A stretch of DNA of 64,000 bases from an uncultured Bacteroidales bacterium (lineage in GTDB: Bacteria > Bacteroidota > Bacteroidia > Bacteroidales > WCHB1-69), in NCBI GenBank assembly GCA_946413585.1, contig CAMKLG010000011.1, forward strand, positions 1 through 64,000. Reading direction: 5' to 3'. Positions within the stretch are counted from its first letter, which is position 1. Each line of letters opens with the position of its first letter. Shown one piece after another: positions 36,501 to 46,800 of this stretch. Under the pieces are notes generated by a model, which saw only the letters and a program-made list of their open reading frames with translations, did not search any database and was not told where the DNA came from. The position numbers and the translations under genes were made by a program.

Positions 36501-36631
36501 GCTGTCGGATCGTTGGCGAACTTTTCGGCCTTCTTCTCCACTCTCCAGGAGGCAAAAGAGAAGGACAAACAGTAGATGCAGACCAGCGCAATGAGCACAG
36601 TAAAGAATAAAATCAGTCCTTTGTTTTTCAT
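33536..36631 (-). CDS. secDF: Protein translocase SecDF fusion
   Basis: LGLDLKGGMNVTLEI; RIDRFGVAQPNLQ; GMAVDANVIIYERVREE; VDFTGGRSYVVRF; YSINNVVVIFDRVREN. Confidence 0.96.
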   Translation of the reverse strand: MKNKGLILFFTVLIALVCIYCLSFSFASWRVEKKAEKFANDPTAIAEVKKMANGDVMLEKHLVDSLVDARTRQYLTNMNDSSVYLGNTYKQCKYKELNLGLDLKGGMNVTLEISMPDAVKSLASNTDDQLFKNAFEKAQVEYAKTVNGDFIDIFVKNFNAEKKALNLNNANLRTYFGERSGLKNASDDQIITYIRKESSEIVDRTFKILRTRIDRFGVAQPNLQMLQGGRILVELPGVKEPERVTDLLKSTAKLEFWEVYRDIVGGKSIQMRFMEADAKLAEQLKNQKEETPATTADSTLDAALAIDSTLATANTEANEDEDEDEEDAEIGEGAILSHAVTGGFNVIAYFREADMPKIDQMLPELQKILGDPNVVFYWGSPEKLNNAGTAYPLYPLKKKNDRIGPLLSSETINGNRVVRTARQDVDQNNRVVVTMSMEDQAADEWRKITREAAAKGTNDNPTCIAIVLDQFVYSAPSVRGEIPNGNSEISGNFTIEEAKDLATVLNSGNLEAGVNIVQSEIVGPTLGKESIRSGLLSFLGAFILVIIYMFLYYSRAGLVADLALLLNVFFIIGILASMGAVLTLPGIAGIVLTLGMAVDANVIIYERVREEVRAGKGIRVAVDEGFKNSYSAIIDGNVTTLITAIVLYIFGSGPIQGFATTLIIGILSSLFTAILVSRMIIEARLKKGKDFSVGTAATINAFTNTHFDFLKTRKVFYILSGTLIVVSIISFITIGLQPGVDFTGGRSYVVRFDKDVVTKDVREAVIKEFGGSPEVKTFGSNNQVRIVTNYKIESNDIKDDAECEHKLFVALKGFYEKQDLTEYDFTHLTNDVRGIQSSSKIQPTVARELLRNAFWAVLASLVLIFIYIAIRFRNWQFGMAGVFALFHDSFLTIGMFSLLYKIMPFTMEIDQNFIAAILTVIGYSINNVVVIFDRVRENLALYPKRSNYDNFNAAINGTLGRNVNTAATTLVVLLVIFIFGGEVIRGFIFAMFIGIAFGTYSGIFVSNPLAYDLLKLKKDKKAIAVNNDNKK

Positions 36632-36762
36632 CTTACTTTTATTAATTATTTGATTTATAAATATTTATAACTTTCTCAACCTAATTTTTTTAAGGTTGCA
36701 AATATACACTTTTTATAGTATGAAAAACGTCGGTTGAAAATTTGTTGATATTGTTTGGGTTT

Positions 36763-36842
36763 GGGGTTTTGAGTTTATGGTTTAGGGTTTATGGTTTAGG
36801 GTTTAGGGTTTAGGGTTTATGGTTTAGGGTTTATGGTTTAGG
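36763..36842. repeat. Telomere-like heptamer array (TTTAGGG / TTTATGG)
   Basis: ggtttatggtttagggtttagggtttagggtttatgg... Confidence 0.9.
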
Positions 36843-36861
36843 GCGAATAGAAAAAAAATCG

Positions 36862-36869
36862 TATTTTTG
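36862..36869 (+). promoter_or_regulatory. -7 element TAttTTTG upstream of ettA
   Basis: aaaaaatcgtatttttgcacccttc. Confidence 0.5.
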
Positions 36870-36925
36870 CACCCTTCAAAATCTAATCTAATCTTATCCT
36901 CATCCTCATCTTCTCATCTGCTCTC

Positions 36926-36980
36926 TAACCCTTAACCCTTAAACCTTCAACCTTAACCCTTAACCCTTCAACCTTCAACC
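36926..36980. repeat. Opposite-strand telomere-like array (CCCTTAA / CCTTCAA)
   Basis: ctaacccttaacccttaaaccttcaaccttaacccttaacccttcaacc. Confidence 0.9.
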
Positions 36981-36983
36981 AAA

Positions 36984-38663
36984 ATGGCAGACGACAAAAA
37001 AATCATCTTCTCCATGGTGAACGTCAGTAAGACGTATCCGCCTCAAAAACAAGTGCTTAAGAATATTTATCTCTCCTTCTTCTACGGAGCGAAGATTGGT
37101 GTGCTCGGTCTTAACGGTGCCGGCAAATCCTCGCTGTTGAAGATTATCGCCGGACTGGACAAATCCTACCAGGGCGAGGTGGTCTTTTCTCCGGGTTATT
37201 CCGTGGGCTACCTTCCGCAGGAACCGCAAATCGATGATAATCTGACGGTTAAGGAGGTGGTGATGCAGGGCGTTCAACCCATCGTCGATATACTAAAAGA
37301 ATATGAGGAGGTGAACATGAAGTTTTCGGAGCCGATGAGCGATGACGAAATGAACAAACTCATTGAGCGTCAGGGTGAACTCACCGACTTGATTGAACAG
37401 TATGATGCATGGGAGCTCGACTCGAAGCTGGAACGTGCCATGGACGCGCTGCGTTGTCCTGACGGCGATACGCCTGCCAAGAACCTCTCCGGCGGTGAAC
37501 GTCGTCGCGTGGCTCTTTGCCGTCTTTTGCTCACGGAACCCGACATCCTTCTCTTGGATGAGCCCACCAACCATTTGGACGCTGAGTCAGTGGAGTGGCT
37601 AGAGGCTCATTTGCAGCAATATAAGGGTACTGTTATCGCTGTTACCCACGATCGTTATTTCCTCGATCATGTGGCGGGTTGGATTCTGGAACTCGACCGC
37701 GGCGAGGGTATTCCCTGGCAGGGCAACTACAGCTCGTGGTTGGAACAGAAGGCCAACCGATTGGCCATGGAGCAGAAACAGGAGAGCAAGCGCATGAAGA
37801 CGCTGGAACGCGAGCTCGAGTGGGTGCGCATGGCTCCGAAGGCGCGTCACGCGAAGTCGAAAGCGCGTTTGAATGCTTACGACAAGCTGCTCAACGAGGA
37901 CGTGAAACAGAAAGAGGAGCAGTTGCAGATTTACATTCCCAACGGACCGCGTTTGGGCAACAACGTCATAGAGGCGCAACACGTGCGTAAAGCATTCGGC
38001 GACAAGCTGTTATTTGATGACTTGAACTTCAACCTGCCGCCCAATGGCATAGTGGGCGTTATCGGTCCGAACGGCGCGGGCAAGACCACCCTTTTCCGCC
38101 TCATCATGGGACTGGAACAGCCCGACAGTGGCGACTTCAGGGTGGGGGAGACTGTGAAAGTGGGCTATGTGGACCAGCAACATACGGTTATTGACCCCGA
38201 GAAAACCGTTTGGGAGGTGGTTTCTGAGGGTAACGAGCAGATGATGATGGGCGGACGACTCATCAATTCGCGCGCATATCTGTCACGGTTCAATTTCGGC
38301 GGCACTGACCAAAACAAGAAGGCTGGAGTGCTGTCGGGCGGTGAGAGAAATCGTCTGCACTTGGCCCTCACACTCAAGTCGGAAGCCAACGTGTTGTTGT
38401 TGGACGAGCCGACTAACGACATTGATGTCAATACGTTGCGTGCATTGGAAGAGGGCTTGGAGAATTTTGCGGGATGCGCGGTGGTGATCTCCCACGACCG
38501 TTGGTTCCTCGACCGCATCTGCACGCATATCCTCGCTTTCGAAGGCGACTCACAGGTCTATTTCTTCGAGGGCAGCTACACTGAGTATGAGGAGAACAAG
38601 AAGATGCGTCTCGGCAATGTGACACCGAAGAGGATTCGGTATAAGAAGATTACGGTGATTTAG
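36984..38663 (+). CDS. ettA: ABC-F energy-dependent translational throttle protein EttA
   Basis: Tandem ATPases; PAKNLSGGERRRVALCRLLLTEPDILLLDEPTNHLD; KARHAKSKARLNAYDKL linker; LLDEPTNDIDVNTLRALEEGLENF. Confidence 0.93.
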   Translation: MADDKKIIFSMVNVSKTYPPQKQVLKNIYLSFFYGAKIGVLGLNGAGKSSLLKIIAGLDKSYQGEVVFSPGYSVGYLPQEPQIDDNLTVKEVVMQGVQPIVDILKEYEEVNMKFSEPMSDDEMNKLIERQGELTDLIEQYDAWELDSKLERAMDALRCPDGDTPAKNLSGGERRRVALCRLLLTEPDILLLDEPTNHLDAESVEWLEAHLQQYKGTVIAVTHDRYFLDHVAGWILELDRGEGIPWQGNYSSWLEQKANRLAMEQKQESKRMKTLERELEWVRMAPKARHAKSKARLNAYDKLLNEDVKQKEEQLQIYIPNGPRLGNNVIEAQHVRKAFGDKLLFDDLNFNLPPNGIVGVIGPNGAGKTTLFRLIMGLEQPDSGDFRVGETVKVGYVDQQHTVIDPEKTVWEVVSEGNEQMMMGGRLINSRAYLSRFNFGGTDQNKKAGVLSGGERNRLHLALTLKSEANVLLLDEPTNDIDVNTLRALEEGLENFAGCAVVISHDRWFLDRICTHILAFEGDSQVYFFEGSYTEYEENKKMRLGNVTPKRIRYKKITVI

Positions 38664-38686
38664 TGAAGTAGGGTTGAGGGACGAGG

Positions 38687-38772
38687 GAATAGTGAATAGT
38701 GAATAGTGAATAGTGAATAGTGAATAGTGAGTAGTGAATAGGGAGTAGGGAGTAGGGAATAGAGTGTAGGGA
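38687..38772. repeat. 8-bp tandem repeat (gaatagtg) grading into gagtaggg
   Basis: ggaatagtgaatagtgaatagtgaatagtgaatagtgaatagtgagtagtgaataggg. Confidence 0.9.
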
Positions 38773-38857
38773 TTTCATATTATGGCGTGTCAATAGGGAT
38801 GATGGGTTGTATTGGAATTTTGTGTATTTTTGCCGTTTGAAATAAATTAAGAAAAAT

Positions 38858-39253
38858 ATGAAAAATCGAAGATTTTGGATTGCTCTGTTGGCGTGTGCAT
38901 GTGTGTTGTTTTACGCTTGTCAAAACAACAATAAGAAAAACACCCCGGAAGCTGTTACGGAAGCTTTTGTGAAAGCCTTTTACACTGCTGATTTCACGAA
39001 TATGTACCAATATTCCACGAAACAGTCTCAGATTGTGGTGAAAACTTTGCAGAACAGCATGAAAGACCAGTCGGCCCGACTTGAAGAGATGAACAAACGG
39101 GACGTGGAGTTTGTGGAGACCAAAATCACCACGCAGACGGATTCCACCGCTTTGTGTGATTGCTCTTTCAAGGTGGATGGGCAGGCCAAGAAGTCCCAAT
39201 GGGAGTTGCTAAAGGAAAACGAAGAGTGGAAGGTGACCATGGTGTTGCCTTAA
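38858..39253 (+). CDS. Small lipoprotein, DUF4878-like
   Basis: Lipobox CVLFYAC; TPEAVTEAFVKAFYTADF...WELLKENEEWKVTMVLP. Confidence 0.7.
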   Translation: MKNRRFWIALLACACVLFYACQNNNKKNTPEAVTEAFVKAFYTADFTNMYQYSTKQSQIVVKTLQNSMKDQSARLEEMNKRDVEFVETKITTQTDSTALCDCSFKVDGQAKKSQWELLKENEEWKVTMVLP

Positions 39254-39295
39254 ATTTTTGTAGAATAGTAAATTGTTAATTGTTAATTGAATAAC

Positions 39296-40582
39296 ATGAA
39301 TTTTGTAGAAGAATTGAGATGGCGTGGCATGTTGCATGACATCATGCCCGGAACAGAAGAGTTGTTTAACAAAGAAGTTTGTTCCGTTTATTTGGGCATT
39401 GACCCGACGGCGGATTCACTGCATATTGGTCATTTAGTGGGCATTATGATGTTGTCGCATCTGCAGCGTTGCGGTCATCGTCCCATTGCTTTGCTGGGTG
39501 GTGCCACAGGTATGATTGGTGACCCTTCCGGTAAGAGCCAAGAACGTAACTTGCTGGATGAGGATACGTTACGCCATAACCAAGAGTGCATCAAGAAGCA
39601 ACTGAGCAAGTTCCTCGACTTCGATAGCAAGGAACCCAATGCCGCCCTGCTGGTCAACAACTACGACTGGATGAGCAAGTTCTCCTTCCTGGAGTTTATC
39701 CGCGATGTGGGCAAACACCTGACCGTCAACTATATGATGGCGAAAGATTCAGTGAAGAAGCGTTTCAACGGCGAAGGCGACGGCATGTCGTTCACTGAAT
39801 TCTCATACCAGCTGGTGCAAGGTTACGACTTCCTGCATCTCTATGAGACCGAGAACTGCAAGGTGCAGATGGGCGGCTCCGACCAATGGGGCAACATCAC
39901 TACCGGTACGGAACTCATCCGCCGTATGTTGAATGGCGAGGCTTACGCGCTCACTTGCCCGCTCATCACCAAAGCTGACGGCGGCAAGTTTGGCAAAACC
40001 GAAAAAGGCAATGTCTGGCTCGATCCCGCTCGTACCTCTCCCTACGCTTTCTACCAGTTCTGGCTCAACTGCTCCGACGACGACAGCAAACGCTACATCC
40101 GCATCTTCACCCACTTCACGAAAGAGGAAATTGAAGAAATGGAACGTCAGCACGATGCTGAACCACATTTGCGCATCCTGCAAAAGGCCTTGGCGAAAGA
40201 TTTGACCGTGCGCGTACATTCGCAAGAGGATTACGACGCAGCCGTCAATGCCTCCGAAATCCTCTTCGGCAAAGGTACTGCCGAGAATCTCGCATCCCTC
40301 TCAGAAGAGATGTTCCTCTCTGTTTTTGAGGGCGTTCCGCAGTTCGAGGTGCCCGCAAGTGTCCTTGATGAAACTTGCGGCGTGGTTGATTTCCTCGCTA
40401 AGCATACCCAAGTCTTCAACTCCAACGGCGAAGCCCGCCGTATGTTGAAAGACAACGGCGTCTCCATCAACAAAACCAAAGTGAAGGAGGACAAAACCGT
40501 CACGAAAGACGACCTCCTCAATGGAAAGTACGTCTTGGTGCAGAAGGGCAAGAAGAACTATTACATCGTGAAATTTGTTTAA
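39296..40582 (+). CDS. tyrS: Tyrosyl-tRNA synthetase
   Basis: [80 protein letters not shown] 39296 preferred over TTG 39287. Confidence 0.97.
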   Translation: MNFVEELRWRGMLHDIMPGTEELFNKEVCSVYLGIDPTADSLHIGHLVGIMMLSHLQRCGHRPIALLGGATGMIGDPSGKSQERNLLDEDTLRHNQECIKKQLSKFLDFDSKEPNAALLVNNYDWMSKFSFLEFIRDVGKHLTVNYMMAKDSVKKRFNGEGDGMSFTEFSYQLVQGYDFLHLYETENCKVQMGGSDQWGNITTGTELIRRMLNGEAYALTCPLITKADGGKFGKTEKGNVWLDPARTSPYAFYQFWLNCSDDDSKRYIRIFTHFTKEEIEEMERQHDAEPHLRILQKALAKDLTVRVHSQEDYDAAVNASEILFGKGTAENLASLSEEMFLSVFEGVPQFEVPASVLDETCGVVDFLAKHTQVFNSNGEARRMLKDNGVSINKTKVKEDKTVTKDDLLNGKYVLVQKGKKNYYIVKFV

Positions 40583-40600
40583 CTTTGAACCGCTCAATAA

Positions 40601-40680
40601 CCTTTAACCCCTAACCCTTAACCCTTAATCCCTAACCCTTAACCCTTAATCCCTAACCCTTAACCCTTAAACCTTAAACC
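40601..40680. repeat. Telomere-like array CCCTTAA/CCCTAA between tyrS and the NfeD-like gene
   Basis: cctttaacccctaacccttaacccttaatccctaacccttaaccc... Confidence 0.9.
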
Positions 40681-40683
40681 AAA

Positions 40684-41154
40684 ATGGGCTATCTATCTTT
40701 AATCCTCCTAATCCTCCTCGGCATCGTGCTGATGATCCTGGATTTCCTCGTCATCCCCGGCGGGGTGGTGGCTATCCTCGGGGTGCTTTGCATGATCGGG
40801 GGCGTGGTCACGTCGTTTGTCCAGTTCGGCACTACCGTGGGTATCCTTACCCTGGTGTTGACGGCGGTGGTTACACTTGGCTCGTTTTGGCTGATGATGC
40901 GTACGAAGACGTGGCGGAAGCTGCAGCTTAAGACGCAGATTGACAGTAAAATGAATGAGGTTGATACAGGCAAGTTGAATGAAGGGATGGAAGGAGTGGC
41001 GGTTTCCCGTCTCGCCCCGACGGGTACGGGCTTGTTTGGAGACACTGAGGTCGAAGTGGTTTCCATGCAGGGTTTTATTGACGAAAATACACCTATTGTC
41101 ATTCATAAAATCGAAGGTAGTAAAGTTATCGTAGAAACTTCTCATCAAAATTAA
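40684..41154 (+). CDS. NfeD-like membrane protein
   Basis: TM segments plus GMEGVAVSRLAPTGTGLFGDTEVEVVSMQGFIDENTPIVIHKIEGSKVIVE. Confidence 0.85.
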   Translation: MGYLSLILLILLGIVLMILDFLVIPGGVVAILGVLCMIGGVVTSFVQFGTTVGILTLVLTAVVTLGSFWLMMRTKTWRKLQLKTQIDSKMNEVDTGKLNEGMEGVAVSRLAPTGTGLFGDTEVEVVSMQGFIDENTPIVIHKIEGSKVIVETSHQN

Positions 41155-41160
41155 TACATT

Positions 41161-42141
41161 ATGCCTCAAACAATTATCACTATCGTGATCGTATTAGCAC
41201 TGGTCATCCTCTTTTTCTGGATGGTGCCTTTGCGCTTGTGGTTCATCGCTATTCTGAATGGTGTCCACGTTTCATTAGTTCAACTGATTCTGATGCGTTG
41301 GCGTCGTGTTCCGCCAGATATGATTGTCAATTCGATGATTACGGCTTCCAAGGCGGGCATTGACATCAGCCGTGACCAACTGGAGGCGCATTATTTGGCT
41401 GGTGGCCATGTGAAACCGGTCGTGAATGCGTTGATTTCCGCTGATAAAGCTAACATCACCCTCGACTTCAAGGCGGCGACGGCCATTGACTTGGCAGGTC
41501 GTAACGTGTTGGAGGCCATCCAGACTTCCGTGAACCCGAAAGTCATCAACACGCCTCCTGTGGCGGCTGTCGCCAAGGACGGTATCCAGCTGATTGCCAA
41601 GGCGCGTGTCACCGTGCGTACGAACATCCGCCAGTTGGTGGGTGGTGCCGGCGAGGAGACCATCATCGCCCGTGTGGGTGAGGGTATTGTCTCTGCCATT
41701 GGTTCCGCCGACACACATAAGTTGGTGCTCGAGAATCCCGATTCCATTTCCAAATTGGTGTTAACCAAGGGTTTGGACTCTGGTACCGCCTTCGAGATCC
41801 TCTCCATCGACATCGCGGATGTGGATGTGGGTAAGAACATCGGTGCTATGTTGCAGATGGACCAGGCGAATGCCGACAAAAACATCGCTCAGGCGAAGGC
41901 CGAGGAGCGTCGTGCTATGGCTGTGGCTCAAGAGCAGGAGATGAAGGCTAAGGCTCAAGAGGCTCGTGCTCAGGTGATTCTCGCCGAAGCCGAAGTCCCG
42001 AGAGCGCTTGCCGATGCTTTCCGCAGTGGCAATCTTGGCGTGATGGACTACTACAAATTGGAAAACATCAAGGCCGACACCTCCATGCGCGATGGTATCA
42101 GTAAAATGGGCCAAGGTGGTCAAAACCCGCAAAAAAAGTAA
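41161..42141 (+). CDS. floA: Flotillin-like SPFH protein (FloA family)
   Basis: [43 protein letters not shown]...[31 protein letters not shown]. Confidence 0.93.
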   Translation: MPQTIITIVIVLALVILFFWMVPLRLWFIAILNGVHVSLVQLILMRWRRVPPDMIVNSMITASKAGIDISRDQLEAHYLAGGHVKPVVNALISADKANITLDFKAATAIDLAGRNVLEAIQTSVNPKVINTPPVAAVAKDGIQLIAKARVTVRTNIRQLVGGAGEETIIARVGEGIVSAIGSADTHKLVLENPDSISKLVLTKGLDSGTAFEILSIDIADVDVGKNIGAMLQMDQANADKNIAQAKAEERRAMAVAQEQEMKAKAQEARAQVILAEAEVPRALADAFRSGNLGVMDYYKLENIKADTSMRDGISKMGQGGQNPQKK

Positions 42142-42145
42142 TTTA

Positions 42146-42913
42146 ATGAAATTAAAATCATTGTTTTCATGTATCATTTTGAGCATAACCGCCTTTGGTT
42201 ATGCTCAAAATGTTTCTACCCCAAAGTATCATTACCAATATCAGATGATTTGTTTGGATTCTACGTATGATGCCAAAGTCGATCCAAAATTGGCGAAATA
42301 TGTGGATAAAAAACGACATCAGATGGAGAAACAGATGCAGGTGGTGGTGGGACATACGGAGATGGAGTTGGAATCTTTCGCGCCGGAAAGTCCACTCTCC
42401 AACTTCCTGACCGATTTGTTGTTAAACGAATCTTCCAAGTACATAAAGGATACGGCGTTTGACAATTTGGATATGTCCATGTTGAACTTCGGGGGCATTC
42501 GCACCTCCATGCCGGCAGGAAATGTGACGGTTGGGGACATTTACCGCATCTCCCCGTTTGATAATTACATGACCTTTGTCTTGGTGAAAGGTAGTGAATT
42601 GCGCAAAGCTTTGGAGAAATTCACCAACAAGCTCAATGCTCCCTATTCCGGTGCGACCATCACGTATAAGAATAACCGTCCGACACAGATCTTAATCCAG
42701 GGAAAGCCTATTGAGGACAATCGCATGTATAAACTGGTTACGCTGGACTTTATTTCCGATGGTGGTGATCATCTATTGGAAGGTGTTCGTTATGAGCGAG
42801 TGGAATCCACTGTCGTCACTTTTCGGGATTTCCTTATTGCAGAGTTGAAGGCGATGAATGCAAGAGGAGAAAAGATCACAGGGAAGAAGGACGGAAGAGC
42901 GGTTGGTTTCTAG
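42146..42913 (+). CDS. Secreted 5'-nucleotidase C-terminal-domain protein
   Basis: ESPLSNFLTDLLL...MSMLNFGGIRTSMPAGNVTVGDIYRISPFDNYMTFVLVKGSELRKALE. Confidence 0.88.
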   Translation: MKLKSLFSCIILSITAFGYAQNVSTPKYHYQYQMICLDSTYDAKVDPKLAKYVDKKRHQMEKQMQVVVGHTEMELESFAPESPLSNFLTDLLLNESSKYIKDTAFDNLDMSMLNFGGIRTSMPAGNVTVGDIYRISPFDNYMTFVLVKGSELRKALEKFTNKLNAPYSGATITYKNNRPTQILIQGKPIEDNRMYKLVTLDFISDGGDHLLEGVRYERVESTVVTFRDFLIAELKAMNARGEKITGKKDGRAVGF

Positions 42914-43003
42914 AGGTTAGCTATTGGCTGGCTATTTCATTTGTTACTGTGTATTCGTATTTTGTGTATATTTGCAGATTGTATTTTTAAGTTGGAAAGA
43001 ACG

Positions 43004-43837
43004 ATGAAGCATTCGATATTAAAGTGGAAAGCGGTTGCTGTGGGATTTCTAGCCATGGCGTTTTCCGGAATGGGTGGACTGTCGGCGCAGACGCAAGGCA
43101 CTGGAAACCGCGTGTTCACAGTGAATCACATCGCCTTAAAGATGGTTTTTGTGCAAGGCGGAGAAATGCAAATGGGGTGTGACAACAGTAGGGAAGATAG
43201 TTGCAATGTTACGGAAACCCCCGTGCATAAGGTAAAGTTGTCGGATTTCTATATTGGGGAAACCGAAATTACGCAAGCCCAGTGGATGGCGGTGATGGGT
43301 CACGACAATAATCCCAGTTATTGGAAAGGCAACACTCTTCCTGTGGAGCGCGTGAGTTGGACGGAATGTCAACGGTTTGTCAACCGTTTGAATAAGTTTT
43401 TAGCGAAAGAATTGCCCGAAGGTTATCGCTTCGCCTTGCCGAGTGAAGCTCAATGGGAATATGCGGCTCGCGGGGGCATGAAAAGTGCGGGCTTCCTCTA
43501 TTCTGGAGGCAACGACTTGAATAAGCTTTCTTGGTTTTACGATAATAGTGAGCAACGCACGCATGATGTGAGAGTGAAAGCTGCCAATGAATTGGGGATT
43601 TTCGACATGAGCGGTAACGTTTGGGAATGGTGTCAGGATTTCTATAGCGAGAATTACTATTCGGAAAACAAAGATTGGAATAATCCTATAAATGATGAAG
43701 AAAGTTCTTATCATGTTTTGCGGGGTGGTAGTTGGAATTATGCGGCTCCGTATCAAAGATGCGGCAGACGCGATTACGGCAGTAAACACTCCCGATACGA
43801 GGACTGCGGCTTTCGGGTCGCATTGGTTCCGAGATAA
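43004..43837 (+). CDS. Formylglycine-generating-enzyme-like (SUMF1/FGE-sulfatase) domain protein
   Basis: MVFVQGGEMQMGCDN...GETEITQAQWMAVMG...ALPSEAQWEYAARGG...MSGNVWEWCQDFY...VLRGGSWNYAA...GFRVAL. Confidence 0.92.
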   Translation: MKHSILKWKAVAVGFLAMAFSGMGGLSAQTQGTGNRVFTVNHIALKMVFVQGGEMQMGCDNSREDSCNVTETPVHKVKLSDFYIGETEITQAQWMAVMGHDNNPSYWKGNTLPVERVSWTECQRFVNRLNKFLAKELPEGYRFALPSEAQWEYAARGGMKSAGFLYSGGNDLNKLSWFYDNSEQRTHDVRVKAANELGIFDMSGNVWEWCQDFYSENYYSENKDWNNPINDEESSYHVLRGGSWNYAAPYQRCGRRDYGSKHSRYEDCGFRVALVPR

Positions 43838-43869
43838 AAAAAAGCTCCGCGATTGCGGAGCTTTTTTTT
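43836..43869. terminator. Bidirectional terminator
   Basis: aaaaaaaagctccgcgattgcggagcttttttt between convergent genes. Confidence 0.9.
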
Positions 43870-46800
43870 AGAACGCGTATTTCAAATGTACAAGTATCTG
43901 CCACGTGGATGACAAACTGTTGTAAACAGACCATGTAGATGGGATGAAGGAGTATTCTTGTCTTTCGCTATCGTAAGTCAATACCACTTCATTGTTCAAC
44001 ACTTGATAAGCTCCCCATTTGTTGCAGAGGAGATTGCCGAGATTGTTGAAATCAACGCCCATGTTCAGGGTCTGTTTATGACCGCTGGTGTTGAAGTAGA
44101 ACTCTTGTTCCACCTTGAAGTTGATGCGGTTTACCCATGGTGACTTTCCGCCGTTGCGCATGGAATACTGACCTCTGTTTTTGCTCAAGTAGGTGTCGCT
44201 GGAGATGAATTCATTAAACGCGTTGCGTTCCTCGTCAGAAGCGAACGGCATGTTGGCCAGCTCCTCTTCAGTGGGGATGTACATCAATTGCGAACTGGTC
44301 AGTCCACTGACATTCTGGATGAGATAAGAGCGGCGGGAACGGTAGTTGCCGTTATATACGCCCATATTCAGACCTTCATAGAAAAGTCCGAGTTTGGTGG
44401 CTGTGTGTTTGCCCTCCTTGATGGTGTATCCGATGGCCGCAATAACGCGGTGCGGCGCCACATAGCCGGAGAACCCTAACTCCGGACGGTTGCAGTCGTT
44501 GACATTGGCCGTGTTGGCGAAGCTGGAAACTTGGTCGCCAAAACCATCGGAAAGGGCAGTGGCATGGCTGAAGGTATAGGCTGCCATCACATCCAGTCCA
44601 AAGCGGAATTCTTTGGTGATTTGGGCGGTGAGGGAGAAGAATTGTCCGTGCAGTTTCTTTTCATTGTAAAGATAGTAGCCGCTCATACGAGAACCGGATT
44701 TGTTGGTGATGTCTTCGCTCGTATAATGGGTGCGTGCTTCGGGTTCGCCAGGCAACTGAACCGTACCATCTTCCTTATATCCTAATGTCTTGGCATACAC
44801 CTCGTTGAAGTTGAAAGAGTAGATTCCTTCAATGGTGGCTTTAATATCACCGGGAATCACAACGTCCAAGGACAAGGAAGATTTCCAACTCGTGGGCATT
44901 CGCAGGCTTTTAGACAGAATGGTGGCGTTGGTGGGTGCGGGCAGGCCAGAACGGCTGTAGTTGTTACCTTCGTGGACACTGTTGATGATGTTTTCGAGTT
45001 CTGTGTCAAAAGGCACTACGGGAGTGGTTTCATTATTCGCAATATACTGATATTGCAGACAGTTGGAGTTGCCGGCAGCACTCACTAACCAAACGTTGGG
45101 GATACGGCCGGAGAATAAGCCTGTGCCGCCGCGGAGGAAGAGTTTGCGCTTGTGGGTGATGTCCCAGTTGAAGCCTATGCGGGGAGAAATGTGGAAATCG
45201 GTGCTGGGGACGTCGGCGGTGCTGAGTCCGGCAAAGGAACTGTTAGGGTGCGCTGCCGCTACGGCATCAAAATCAGCATTTCGGTTGTCGTAGATGAAAC
45301 GTATGAAGGGCAGTTCCAAACGAAGACCCGCAGTGAGCTTGAAAAATTTGTTGAACTCCAGGTCGTCCTGCGCATATATGGAGACTTGCGATTGGAAGAA
45401 CGAAGGATATACTTGTTCAGTGGGAGTGTCGGTGTTCGCGTGTGTGATCATGAAGAGCGAGGGACCTGCACCTTCAACCCCGTTGGCATCGTCCAAGAAT
45501 GACTGCCAGGAGTCATAGACATACCATCCGGTACCACCTTGCATGAAACCGTTTCGGATGTTGTTGAATTCCACTTGGGCACCCAACAGGATGTTGTTGA
45601 TACCTGTTTTGTAGTTGAACTCATCCGTGAGGGTGTAGTTGCTCACTCGGCGCAGGTTGCCGTATGCGTAAGGATCCGGACCAAAGGTGGTGAACATGGC
45701 ATATTGCGTTCTCCCATCAGGGGCGGTGTATGGCTGAAGAATGTCCACCGTCGGGAACATGCCGCCTTTGAAAGTACGGGGTTCATTTTGCAGCGACCAA
45801 GTAAATCGGACCATGTTGTTGGCACGTCCGTTCAAGAGGTGGCTGTTGAGTTCAGCTGCCAGGGAGGAGAAATTCAGGTTCTCAAAGTAGCGGGCAGATT
45901 CGAACGGCATTGCGAACGGAGAAATTCTGCCGGCATTGTAGCGGTTCACGGTGTAGGTGGTGCCGTCGGCAACGAAGCTGATGTTGGTGCCTCCCAACGG
46001 GCTGAAAGAGCTGGACGGAGCACTGGAGGTGGAGACGTGGGTGTGTGAAAAGCGGATCTGGAGCAGGTTGTAATCGTTGATGCGCCAATCCAGACGGGCA
46101 AACGCCTTGAAGTCAGGCGTAGTCACGGTGTAGTTTTCGAAGTGCCCCGGGTCATAACCGAATTTATCAACAAGGAATTGGTGGATGGTTTCCATCTGGT
46201 ATGTGGTGGGACGGTTGAAGCCGGTGCTGCCGCCATAGGGCTGGTCTTCGTCCTTACGCGACATGACCTCTGATCCGGCCTGGTGGTCGGTGGTGTATTC
46301 GCCATTGACAAAGAAGAAGAGCTTGTCTTTGATGATGGGGCCGCCAAGGGTGAACCCAATGTTGTTGGTGAGGGTGGGGGAGGTGGTCAGCCAGTCGTTG
46401 CCAATGCGATGCCCTTGCATGTCGCTGCTGGTGAAAAAGTCGTACACCGAGCCATGCCATTCGTTGGTGCCGTGTTTGGTTACCATATTGATGGATCCGC
46501 CTTGGAAATTGCTGTGGCGCACGTTGAAGGGGGTGAGGCTTACGCTGACCTGGTCAATGGCTTCAAGCGAAATCGGGGTGCCGCCGGCAGGCAGACTGGA
46601 TCCGATGCCGAAAGAGTTGTTGAACGACGCGCCATCCACGGTGACGTAAGAGCCCCGGTAGTTGGCACCGCCGAACGATGCTCCCATCTCTGTGGTGACA
46701 CCTTGGGGTGTGAACTTCAGAATGTCATACAGACTGCGGTTTACCGTGGGTGTCAACTGTATCATGTCACTGTTGAGATGGATGCCGATGCCCGCACGGT

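Noticed and set aside
36763-40680. CRISPR array in the heptamer or octamer repeat regions
   Set aside because: Units are 7-13 bp without unique spacers and there are no cas genes.
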